Shown: in pieces, positions 46,733 to 57,772 of the stretch
Layout of the letters: the number at the start of each line of letters is the position of its first letter
How positions within the stretch are numbered: position 1 is the stretch's first letter
NCBI GenBank assembly: GCA_008933995.1
Contig: WARS01000031.1
Span: 4,120,001-4,184,000, forward strand
Direction of reading: 5' to 3'
Source: Datnioides undecimradiatus
Lineage: Eukaryota; Chordata; Actinopteri; Lobotiformes; Datnioididae
Length of the DNA: 64,000 bases
The notes under the pieces: generated by a model
Database searches by the model: none
What the model saw: only the letters and a program-made list of their open reading frames with translations
Told to the model about the DNA's origin: nothing
Program-made: the position numbers and the translations under genes

Positions 46733-46838
46733 CTATTGAACCTGTGTCTCAAAGCTCCCATTCAGCTGGCCCTCCTCATAGTCCATTTGACACAAAATCA
46801 TGTTGTTTTTTAGGAAAAACTTGTCCCCGACGCAAAAC
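46733..46838 (-). CDS. lmo1: lmo1 terminal coding exon (LIM2, second part, stop TAG)
   Basis: Acceptor CGCCCACAG. It reads [20 protein letters not shown], then [19 protein letters not shown] at 46735-46733. The tail is LMO1-type. Confidence 0.97.
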
Positions 46839-49800
46839 CTGTGGGCGGAGAAAAACAAACAGAGGCAAAGTTGTTGTTAAAAAAACACAGAGATGATTAT
46901 TGTTGGCATTATGACAACGTGGTGTGTGTGTTTTGACTGGCTGACTCTGCTCTGGCAGTGAAAGTGTTGTGTTTAAGATCAGCAGGTAATGACGGTTCTG
47001 TTTGATTGTGCACATTTTGGTTGGAGATGTTTTACCTGCCGACGTGCCTCGTCAGAGTCAAAGCTGGCTTTTGATGGCCATCATAAATGTGTGGCTTCAA
47101 ATAAAAGTAGATTAAAATCCTATCATTTCAAAGCACACAGACATGAGCGCTGGCGCCAAATCAAAAGGCAGGTCAACTCTCCTCAGCCTGGCAAAAAAGG
47201 CGCTGGCACCACAGAGTTTCCAAGGAAACTCTGCCACGGGGGTTAGCTTTTAATGCACCAGTTTGGTTCCAGTCCTCGAGACTGTTTTTTCCCCTCTAAA
47301 GTCACAGAGTCAATTGAGGAGGGAAAATAACACATAGCAGACCTGCCCTACTGATGTTCTCCTCTATACCGCTGTTTGTTTGTGTGACACAGCAGAGACA
47401 GCTCCATAATGTGACTGAAAGGGAGTGAAGATAAGAATATAACCGAGCATAGCTTGGCTTTAGTAATGAGCCAGGCTGGTTAAACAGCCATGGCAGTAGT
47501 GTGCCAGATGAGACCTGGCTTCATGTCTGCCAGCTGAGAAGAGAGACTGCAGTCATAATTCCCTTACAGCAGGTGTTCACTATGGTAACTGAATCTGGCC
47601 TGCAGAAGGTTAATGGGCTTGTGCTGTGTGGAGGAACAGGGTCACAGCACCCCTGACAAGCATGCAAAGGACGTTCTGCTCCCAGAGTGGTGCCATTACT
47701 GACAGTGTATTAATGGGGAAAAAGCAATATTTGGGTATGTCATATTCTACGTGGATCATACCATAGGCTTTGTGCTCACTGTAGTTTCATAATAGTTCCT
47801 ATCATTAAGGAAACACCATTTCACACCCGTGTAGGTCCATTCTCTCCTCTGCATCGACACACCTCGGGGCAACTATTCTTGTCACACCTATACCTCCTTG
47901 TGCGCATAAGATAAACAGCTAATTTTACATCCCTGTGGCTTTAAAGCTTTACAGAGCTAGCCTCAAACTGCAAACTGTCGGCACAGTGTCACAATAGAAA
48001 ATAATTAGTAGAGCATTACAAACGCAATTCCCCAACCTTTATTCTTGCAACACGCGGAGACAACCCTCAGTTTTTTATTTATTTATTTTTTTTAAGATTT
48101 GGTCAGTGGTCTGTAATAATACAATAAAAGAGAAAAACTCTGGTCTTTAGCAGATTCTAATATTTAAGCTACTGGCCATTTTAATGCCCCATTCATGTTT
48201 TCTTACAAGACAATGTTGTTGTGCAGTTACGATCCCCCATTCTTACCTCTGGTTACAAAGCTGACAGGCAAAACAGTCCAAATGGTAAACATTATCTCTG
48301 GCTCTCATCACCATTTCAAAGGCTGGGATCAGTTTACTGCAGGCTGCACAGTTCCCCGTTGTACCAAAGAGCCTGAAAGACAGAGGAGCACAGACAGAGA
48401 TTAACCCACCTTTCCTTTACCTCCATGCAATAAAAGAGCAAACAGAAATGCACTGACAGTAAGAACAATGGCAGAAAAATGCTGCAACAGAAGGGAAAAG
48501 AGGGCAAAATGAAAATACATTGAAAGCAATGTGCAAATCTTTCTTGGCACCCACTTGGTATTTTTGTTAATGAGAGTCACAAACATAGATCTTAATTCTT
48601 GGCTAATGATCTAATTAAAATGATCACATGGTTTTAATCTCCTTCTTCAAAGAATCTCCCCTCTCGCACATTACAAAAGCAATGAAAACAGAACTGAAGC
48701 AAAGCATCTGAATTGTTGAAAGTTTTCTGCTTTCATAACTAAAATACCTAATGAGTCTATCTCCAACCAAAGCCAGCAGGATTTTTACGCTCCGTAATGT
48801 AGCCGTGAGTTCAAAAGATTCCTCTTACAAGGATTCAGGCTGAGTCTCGTCTCGCTCTCTCCCTCTCTCTTTCTCCGTTTTCTGCTTTCATTCGGCGATG
48901 AGCCTGAGACAATGATGGGAGATGTAACCTTGAAGAGTTAACTCGGTGTTTCACAGTGAACAGACTCACTGCTCAAACCTCGCTGCTGCTTGTTTAGGCT
49001 TATTAGATAGGAGCCAAATGATAAAGGTCACAAACAGAGCAAGGAGGCACTGGTGTAGATCCCCTTTCTGCTCAAAGCAAAGGAACCTCAAATGCTTTTC
49101 CCAGTCAGATTTACATTTTCATTTTCCAAGCGCCTGCCCCTGTGTTTAATTTGGAGATTCTGGAGCACAGATAGATTTATATATTCTGCAGAAGGAAAGG
49201 GGCCGGTTCACAGCTTTGCAAGAGGGGATAAGGCAACAGCAGATTGCCAATCCAACAGTATGTTAAACACTTTCTCCCCCCCCCAAACTTGTTGGGCTCA
49301 GACCGAGGAGTCACAGTGTTGATATTCTGCCTCGTTTATGCTAGTCCCATTCAGTTGCTTTCACCTTGTTAAAGAAAACGTCTATCCAGCAGGCCTGCTT
49401 CTAATAAGGGGCCACTGCCCCACAGGAGCAGGCGAGACAGAAACAGAGGGAGAAAGGTTGTTATGTTCCATGAGAGGGATTCACACAGCGTTAAACAGAG
49501 ACATTGTTACAACGGCTTACTGTTTCAGTAAATACTGCATGTTCTCTTACAGTAGACATCTGCCACCCACTGGGCACTCTCTAACACCAATCAGTTCTAT
49601 ATTTTTTCCACAGAGACCTTTTTAAAAAAAAACAGGTTTTTTCTCTCCAAACATCTAGAAAATTCTCACACATTCACTATTGATCCAAAAATTGACCACA
49701 CATCAGTGCTCCAGAAATTGGCCTTGTTTCCATTACAGTATTGGTTTTCTAGCGCATACTGGCAACCCTTTCTTTTTCTTGGTTTTCTGACGTGTTGAAA

Positions 49801-52800
49801 TGAAAGGTTAATTCTTTTCCCCTCCGTTTACTATTCAGCAAAAAGCTGTCCCTATTGGATATTACCTGCTGCCTCACACCTCCTGTGTCATCATGACAGT
49901 CAAGTGGCAGGGTCTGCTACAGGTTTTACCACACCACTGCTCTATACTGGACTGAAGGGTCGCACAGAGATGTCTTCTCCTCTCCCTCGGGGAGCCATGG
50001 CTATAAAAGAGCCCGGAGAGTCTCGGTCACTTCCAGAGTCTGACATGCACAGACCTGTAACAGCTCGTAGGATTATTCTAGCCCATCTCCATTACACCCT
50101 GCTGTGCCGTGGACATGGTGCTCACTTGATACATACAGGTTGTGAAAATGCTTGACGGGGGAGCCCAGCTTGCTGCCAACACTAAGTTCTACCTTCAGTC
50201 AAAGAAGCATGTGACACCTGTGGCTAGTTTATACCTCCCAGCTACACCTATATTCTCCACAAACAAGTGATCAAAATGTTGTGAATATAATCTTTTTTAC
50301 CCTTTAATTAGTTTAAGAAGCACAAATAGCATTTTTGAGTATCCTGACCCTGCTGAGCTGTTCACACATGCATCCCCAGGTTCCCTGGGAATACTGCATT
50401 TCAGCTAAAAATAAGAGAACATAACTACTATGATAATATCAATATGTTTCCTTTGCAAAAATTACAAAACAATTACAAAACTGATCATACACCTCAAACT
50501 ATGTTGTATTTCTGTGCTCTCTCTGTAGAGGCTTTGTCAAGTCTGAGAAAATTACCCTGATGACATCACAATGATTTATCTCATTTTAGGATTGGATAAA
50601 CACAAACATCTTTCATAGTGATGACATCATCAGGCTAAGTATTACTCTGCATAACGAGTAAACCGACCTTTATGTGTAAAATGATGGATTTCCCTTTTTA
50701 AGATTTTTTAGACAATCTGTAGGAATTATGAAAGAGAGGGAACGTCAGACAACGCTGCCAAGTTAATAAGCACAGTGTAGATGTAATGCGTTCTACCTTT
50801 AAAACACTGCATATATCAAAACGACACACAAGGCTACAGCTGCAGCTTGCGTGTGACTGCAAATAATAATACATGGGAGACATGTTAACAGAGGATGATT
50901 ATGTATTCTGCTGAATTTACTGAGGTCACGCTATTTGCGAATGTTAGTTTTGCAGGGAAAATTCTCTGCCTCTAAAAAAACGAGGCGTAAATGTGGCGCG
51001 GAGGGGATTTAGAAGTCACAAGGAAGGTTGTGGTAGCGAAAATAATAACTATAGGCTTATGTATAGCTAAAACCTTATTATTAGAAACAAAAATTAATGA
51101 ACCATCGATGAACCGTAAAATCACCACAGGCGGCAATTAAACTTTTGGTTGTTTCGTTAGACATTTGGATGTGTGTCTTTGCGACTGCATTTATTTATGT
51201 CAGTTCAAACATCAATCTACCCCACCCCCCACTCTGGTTGTTGAGTAACTTGTGTATATTTTGTGCATCTTGTCTTGTATGACTTCATATCCCTGTTGTT
51301 CACTATGAGGTGTTTGCTGCCTCCTGATGCATTGCTAATTGGATATATACAAAATATCCAAACTTATTTTAGGAGTAATAGTTTGAGTAACAGTAAAAGT
51401 TGTTTTAGTTATCATACTAATTATTCACTAATGAACTTTTTTTCTGCTTCACTTGGCAGAGTTTGTCTTCCAGGTTGAGTAACCAGATCAGTCAAGGACA
51501 TTGAATACACACACTGAGACTGTGGTTGCAAACACAATGAAAACTGCAACGCACATGTGGACAATGTCATTTTCTAGTCAAGCTGTCATCTTTAGCATAT
51601 AGTTTATAGTACTTTTGATGAGCTAATAAAAGAGGACATAAGATCATTCACAAAAAGATTTTGCAATGCAGTAAAATTGAAGCTGTGGCTTGACACTGGT
51701 CCCACCAAATCATTAAGAGATCCACTTCCTCCATGTTAACCTGATTTCCTTATCTGCTTGGTGATTCACTATCAGAAAGAACAGAAATTTGGCATAGAAA
51801 AAAAAATGTCTGCCATCTTCACCATAGCATGAAGAGCTGGAGCGTAAGAAAGTGCGCTGGATACGGCTGTGTCCCATTCGCACAGTTCTCCAGCCAACAA
51901 TTGATGTGTCTGGGTTATAACGTGGCATACGGCTTAATTGGGCTCCTCGTGCTAAGAGGAGATTACAGCATGAGAGAACTGTTCAAACACATTACACTCT
52001 TCTCTTCCTGCTCCTCAGAAGCTAAAAGCAACCAGAGTTGAACCACCACTGCCGCAGTCTCATGAGTAACGGCTGAAGTGCAGCTGCACACAGCAAGCAA
52101 TGAATGTTTCGCACAAAAATATGATCAAGAGGCAAATGGGTTGAAGGTGATTGGATGTCAGAATAAAGTAGCCTATAAACACTGTAGTTTACATGACTGT
52201 TATTAACGATTCTATAAGAAACTATTCATAGTGTATACAGGTTGTTGTATATATACTGAATACACAGGAGAAAGGATGTCAACATGCTTCACAGCACTGA
52301 AACAGTGTCTTCAAAGAACATACGTTGTGGATTAAAATATTAATTCATTTCATTTAAAATAGACTTTTTGTTTGAATAGACTATTTTCTGCAGAATTCCC
52401 ACGCATTGTTCTGACACATGTCCTGCATTGTAGGAGTGCACTGGCTCATGCACTTCAATTTCCCTGGTCATTTGGATTAAATAAATCAATATTCTCAAAA
52501 GGAAAGTGGGGGGAAAAAATTCAACATCAACACAGTTTTTTTTTTCCCCCAGCATTTCAATTTAAATGGAGTTTGAATGGTGAGTTTCCGGAAAAATCTG
52601 AGAGTATTGTTCAGAGCTGCTCATAATAACCAGAGCCCGTCAGGTTTTGTCGATCAGTCATCAGCATTGTAACACGGTGTGAAGCACAAAAAGTCTCTTA
52701 AAATAGATGCTTCTGCGTGTGTGTTTTTAAATGGATTAGAGGGTTAGAAGTGCTGATTTGGATTACTCTCCACAACCTGTGAGACATTCTGACATGGATT

Positions 52801-55800
52801 TCTGAACAGGATAATGCGGTATAAAGTGAAAGCAGGCAGGCTATTTATTGGATTGGAGTGTGTGTTTTTAGGAATTTCATCATCTGTGTTCAGACGTTAT
52901 ATGACCCCTTTTATAGTACATAATCGTTAGTAGTACTGCAGCTGCAGTTGAAACTTTCATATAATCGTATCGTATAATTCCACAGAGCCAAAGGTGACCT
53001 CAGATCTTTTGTTTTCTCCAACTAACTGTCATGTCAGTCATATTCAGTTTACCTATGTACATGACAAAGTAAAAGCAGCAAAGTCTTATCTTTGAGAAGC
53101 TAAATAGAGAGGGGAATAGTATAAGAATGGTATAAAACAATTAATGGACTATAACAGCTGTTTAATCTTGTGTCCTTTTTGATCAATGGACAAACAATAG
53201 TAGTTCAGGTTTGTGCTCAAATGCTAACTATAGTATGAAAGAATGTTTTTGGTTCATTGTAGCAAAGTGTGAACAATTCATTTTTGGTGGCCTCCTCTAA
53301 AGTCTGGAAATCAATATGATTTTGCATGCTAGCATCTACATGACATGCATTGTATGACAACCTGTATCCCTGTCCATTGCCTGTCCTCAGCACAGGAGAG
53401 CTGCTGCTATCTGTACTCTGTACTAAAAGAGCTCTTATTTAGTAGCTAAAATTTGACTTTGTGTGCTAATGTGGGTTGTTGGGAGCGGAGTTGGATGGCA
53501 GGAATGTAAAGAAGCTCGGCTCTCCTTCCTCTGTTATTGAGTTATTACAATGGGTCTTTAGAGAAAAGAGGGCCTTCTTTAGTTCTTTCAACTTGCTGCT
53601 TTGCTAACTTCAAACCCTTAAAGCTCCTACAGTGCATCATCTGCCTCTCTGTATTGCTTCCCTTAGATTGGGCTGTGGCTCTTGAAGTTTTCTACCTGTT
53701 CTCTGAGCTCTTTGAGACTTCCCAGCCTGCACGGGGTTTGTCAGATTTCATAAAAGGGAAAGCTGTTAATGCATGCATCGCATGTTCTGACCCTCCCCAA
53801 CAGTTGTGTCTTTTTGAAAGTTTAAACCGTTCTGTTCAGATCTGTCTTGCCCAGAGAGGAAGAGCAACTGTTACGATTGTTTTACTTGCTGAAGTCGTGA
53901 GGAGAGGACAGATTTGAAAAACAGTCACATCCAGATGGAGCTATCATCTTCCCTCTGCTATTTCACCGGTTTGTGGATAACTTATAATGTTCATTATCTT
54001 GAAAACGTTTTCCTCTTACAGTTAATTATACCCCATTTTGATAAGTGGATGACTATTATGTCCTCTCTAATATATGAAATAGAAGATTAAATGATTTCAG
54101 GCTTTAAGTCCTGATGATCACACCATGACTCGATTGTCAACCCTCTGGTGAAGTCGTACGATCCTGGGCCCTTGACAAAAAGGAAACGCCTAATTAATCT
54201 ATTATTCTCATTTATAATGAGAGATTGTGGCCAAGTTGCTATAAAAAACACTCTCTCCATACAGGAAAGTGGATGTCAGGGACATTAGAAACTGAACTTT
54301 TTGTTGGTGCAGTGGTTTGGAGGGCAGGGGAGGACGCTCTTTCAAGGTATGTGTGCGTTTTAGTGTTTGTGTGTTGAAGTGCAAGATCCAGGAAAGCGTG
54401 AGTGCATTCAATAAGTTGCTAATGCCACTGAAGGACAATCACAGATGGAGCTCCTATAATAATTAATGTGAGCATGGCAGGGTTCCAAACCCTGGGAAAT
54501 AACCAAAGTGTGTTTGATCCACCCGCTTGTCTGTAATGAAGTGCAGGAGGCTAATTCAGTGCACAGATTTAACTTCATTACTGCAGGTGAGGGGAGGCTT
54601 CGTCTTACTGCGCGGAAAAGACGGAATGAAAGGGAAGCTGGTGCCGGATAGAAACTGCATCACCTGCTTTCCAATACTCTCCGACTGCCTCTTCTCTATA
54701 CGCAAGGCAAGGTTTTTAATTTGTTCCATAATAGAATTCATCTCAAGCATCTCTAGCCATTAAGTGTTCTGCATTTGTCGCAGGCTGAAGAGCAGGCGAG
54801 TGGGATGGATTTCATTAGGCAATCCGGGGCAGAAGAGGAGCACAGAAAGCTCTCTCCTCCTCCTCTTTCCTTTTTATTCTTATTTTAGTATTCCTAACTC
54901 TTGATTTCATATGTCATTCTCAGTTTTTCTTCCCTTCCCTGACCTCTACATCTTACTGGTCTAATGGGCGAGAAAGCTTTTCCTTCTCCCTTCACAGTGC
55001 CAGTTAGGCACTTATGGCTTGGGGGTTGGGGTGCTGTCCTTTCAGCAGATGTATTTTACCAAGTGAAACTCTGAGCTTCATCATTTTTGCCTTCTCTTGG
55101 TCATTTGCCCATTTATTATTACCTCATCTACACCATCTGCCCCTTCTGGGGGCAACATTAGGTCTTAGTGGACCTCTCACTGCATCTTAAAAGCATTAAC
55201 TGTGGGTGGGAACTGATGGATGGTAATGGCCTATATCTCAGTGTAACGTCCCTAAGCGCCACTCAAGTGGGCTGCGGGCTTCTTTCAGGTCAGAGGAAGA
55301 GCTGAGATATACGTGAGATGTCATTGAGATCCATGAGTGAGGTGGGAAAGTTGATTAAGGTTGTCTTTGCTTTGGATTTTACAAGCGATACAAAATGACA
55401 GCTGCTGTTTTAAATTTCTTTTTCAAAATGAGAATAATGAACTGTTACAAACCAGGCGGGACGCACAAAATTGGAAGTATCAGAGAGGGAGTGGAGGGGT
55501 CGGTAGGCAAAAGGGAGATTCAGAGTGAAAAAGGGGGGAGGACAGCGCAGGACAGAGAGTTTTAGGAGGGAGGGGCCTCAGGCGCTGGCATCCCTAAGTT
55601 GGCCCCGGGGGGATTGCCTCTCAGATAAATGGGAGGATCTCACTGGGAATGTGACTTAACGCCCAGGAAATGGTCATGTTTAATTTAACAAGCAGATGGC
55701 AGGGGCATCTGAGGGGGGGTACGCAGAGCCAAAGACACTGATGAAGCAACAAGGCTTCCTGGAGGTGTCTCACAGCCTAAAGCTCTGGTGCAACTGAGAG

Positions 55801-57166
55801 CCAGTCTACTCCATGACACAGATCCTGTGTGCTCATGTAAACACTAAACAAAAAGATGAATATATGAAAAATGGTATGAAAAATAACAAAAAAACAGGTA
55901 GTAGTTTATGTTTTATTAAGCTTAATGCGTGGTCTATCCCTTTAAATCTGCCTTTTTAATGTTATTTCACTGTTTGACTCAGCAGTGTCATTGTCCAAGT
56001 TTTCTCTTACAGGTGACAATGAAGTAAAACCAAAAGAGAAACAAGTCTATCAAAACAGCACTGAGAGCAAGTGACATCTGCAACAGTGCTGCATTTCACA
56101 TACAGACCCTTAACAAGACCAAGCATTTATGATGGCAGTGAGGGTGCTTGACTGGGTTTTTAATGTGTGGTACAATTGTTATTAAATTTTAATTATGCTG
56201 TGTTTCAGGCCAAAGCTTATAGATGAAGTAAACTGATCCAGCTGATACAGTAGCACCAAAAGTCTTCATTATGCATCAACAAGAAGGAACTAATTTGCCA
56301 TCTTTTTTTAAGTTCTGTCTCAGTGTGACAGACACAGAATAATTATTAATACCATAAGATTGTTGGTAGATTTGAAGAAAATAATCAAGCACCAGTCAAA
56401 GTTAGAAACAGTCTATGGTTATAATTTTTTTCACGTCAACATTGCCAGATGTTAAATATATCTGCTGTGACTTTGCCTTTTGTATTCCAGTTACATAAAA
56501 GTCATGACAGCACGAGTCATGTTTCGATGGTTGTGCTAGAATGTAAATACAGTATTTACAGTTCACAATATTAGGGTGCACTGCTCCTAAAATGGTCCAA
56601 ACGTTCTTTCTTTTCTGTCTGAGCACTACCTTTGTGTTGACACTTACCCAAAACAGCATAACTCTCTGCTCTATTCGTGACGCAAAAGGAACATGACAAC
56701 AAACTCTCAACCTATTAGGTTTTGTGGGGATGAAGTGCTAACAGTGAGGAATCTTGTGCATGATTTTGACTGATTTTTAGCCGTTCGTCTGTGAATAGGT
56801 GCCACGGGAAACACACTACGAAACCAAAGCAAACGGTACCAGGAAGTAAGAAAAACCCCTCTTTGTGATCCTTTTATGTCGCGCGGTTCTTGGAATGGCA
56901 TGGCTTTTGTGTTTGTTGTGAGTGGAGAGAGGTGATTGTGTGTCTTTCTTGCCTCAGGTAGTCCCGGCGACAGAGGATGAGGTTGGCTTTCGTATAGAGG
57001 GTGGAGCCCACCTCCCCCAGGCGGCAGTCACAGCAGGCACATTTGAGACAGTCCTCATGCCAGTATTTGTCCAGGGCCTTGAGCAGGTAGCGGTCTTTAA
57101 TCTTGCGATTGCAGCCAGCACACCCCTTCTGTTTCCCTTTGGGCTGGACGGAGAGCATCGGCACAC
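46733..57166 (-). CDS. lmo1: lmo1, LIM domain only 1 transcriptional adaptor (first coding exon missing)
   Basis: Three exons on the minus strand join in frame: 57166-56953, 48372-48247, 46838-46733. They encode [19 protein letters not shown] through to [14 protein letters not shown], essentially the whole protein except the first few residues (MMVLDKED in human). Two complete LIM zinc-binding domains are visible: LIM1 (CAGC...[11 protein letters not shown]...CRRDY) and LIM2 (CAAC...[11 protein letters not shown]...CQMDY). LMO1 binds no DNA; it bridges LDB1 with bHLH/GATA factors in nuclear complexes and is active in the nervous system. The [12 protein letters not shown] segment and the EEGQLNG tail distinguish it from LMO3, and adjacent ric3 and tub confirm it. 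Intron 2 (8.6 kb) uses a GC donor. The initiator exon was not found up to 64,000 and probably lies beyond. Confidence 0.96.
46839..48246 (-). other. lmo1 intron 3, no gene seen
   Basis: 1.4-kb GTAAGA...CCACAG intron; nothing recognised inside. Confidence 0.8.
48247..48372 (-). CDS. lmo1: lmo1 exon 3 (LIM2, first part)
   Basis: Acceptor GTCTTTCAG, donor GTAAGA. It reads [20 protein letters not shown], then [20 protein letters not shown]. Ends in phase 2. Confidence 0.97.
50550..50640. repeat. Short repeat with direct and partly inverted TGATGACATCA copies
   Basis: CCTGATGACATCAC at 50556-50569 and GTGATGACATCATCAGG at 50618-50634 share an 11-base direct repeat and are partly complementary. 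This resembles the ends of a small non-autonomous element; the family was not identified. Confidence 0.4.
55480..55760. promoter_or_regulatory. Candidate regulatory block in lmo1 intron 2
   Basis: GC-richer than its surroundings with G-runs, AGATAA (GATA-type) in TCTCAGATAAATGGGAGGAT, and CAGCGCAGGACAG. Non-repetitive and texturally like a vertebrate conserved element. Inference only. Confidence 0.28.
56953..57166 (-). CDS. lmo1: lmo1 exon 2 (LIM1), GC donor
   Basis: Acceptor ATCACTACAG. It reads [20 protein letters not shown], then [20 protein letters not shown] and [23 protein letters not shown]. The exon must end at 56953 because the split arginine codon is completed by G at 48372; the intron therefore begins GCAAGA rather than GT. 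It starts in phase 1, needing a G from exon 1. Confidence 0.96.
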
Positions 57167-57739
57167 CTGTAGTGATAAGGAGACAAACAGCCATGCGTGA
57201 TTTACGGCCCAGGAACACGAGTGACTTTTCATGTTCGCTTTTTGATAAGCCGGCTGCTTCTCGAGGCGTCTAAGCCTGGCCTCGCGCACGGCCACAGCAC
57301 ACTGCCTACCTGCTTCATATGCATTAAAGAAAACATTCTTCCATGTAGATAGGCACACAGGTCACATTGGACTACAAAGCCCTGACTTACTTGTTCCACC
57401 AAGAACATGCTGTATTACAAAAGTAACATGATCACTTGCAGCAGGTTTCAGAGGAAGGGGCCATGCCTCGTGTATTTCTGAGACGACACAATGTTTATTT
57501 TGCTTACTGTGGTATTTACAGCGAGCTGTGCCGCATGTTAGTTACCTACCATTTCATCAAAGCCCATTTCACTCAACTGTCCACAGCTGTAAAAGCTCCT
57601 CATGGGCTTTGTTTGGTATAGATTAACATTAACCTTTTAAAAAGCCTCTGACCACAAAAACGCTGCTACCAGACCCTAGTGAGATATGTTATGGCCTAAG
57701 TGCCTTTTAGCATACACTCACTCTCTGTGTTTCATGCAT

Positions 57740-57766
<27 letters not shown>
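57740..57766. repeat. (CA)n microsatellite
   Basis: About 13 uninterrupted CA units followed by interrupted CA-rich sequence to about 57,820. Confidence 0.95.

Positions 57767-57772
<6 letters not shown>

Larger units (their letters stand above)
48373..56952 (-). other. lmo1 intron 2 (8.6 kb, GC-AG)
   Basis: Begins GCAAGA at 56952 and ends TTTCAG at 48373. It holds a repeat with TGATGACATCA motifs (50,550-50,640), a candidate regulatory block (55,480-55,760) and otherwise unremarkable sequence. Open frames inside (e.g. 53,537-53,917 and 54,527-54,763) show no family resemblance. Confidence 0.7.

Noticed and set aside
53537..53917. 126-codon plus-strand open frame in lmo1 intron 2
   Set aside because: Begins with a non-ATG codon, low-complexity cysteine/leucine-rich content, no known similarity.
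54527..54763. 78-codon open frame with a [20 protein letters not shown] segment
   Set aside because: Looks gene-like by eye but lies antisense in lmo1 intron 2, has no recognisable family and no supporting splice structure.
57389..57408. Possible lmo1 first exon on the minus strand (ATG TTC TTG GTG GAA CAA then GTAAGT)
   Set aside because: Good donor, but it would join exon 2 in phase 0 whereas exon 2 needs phase 1, and it does not resemble the LMO1 N-terminus.
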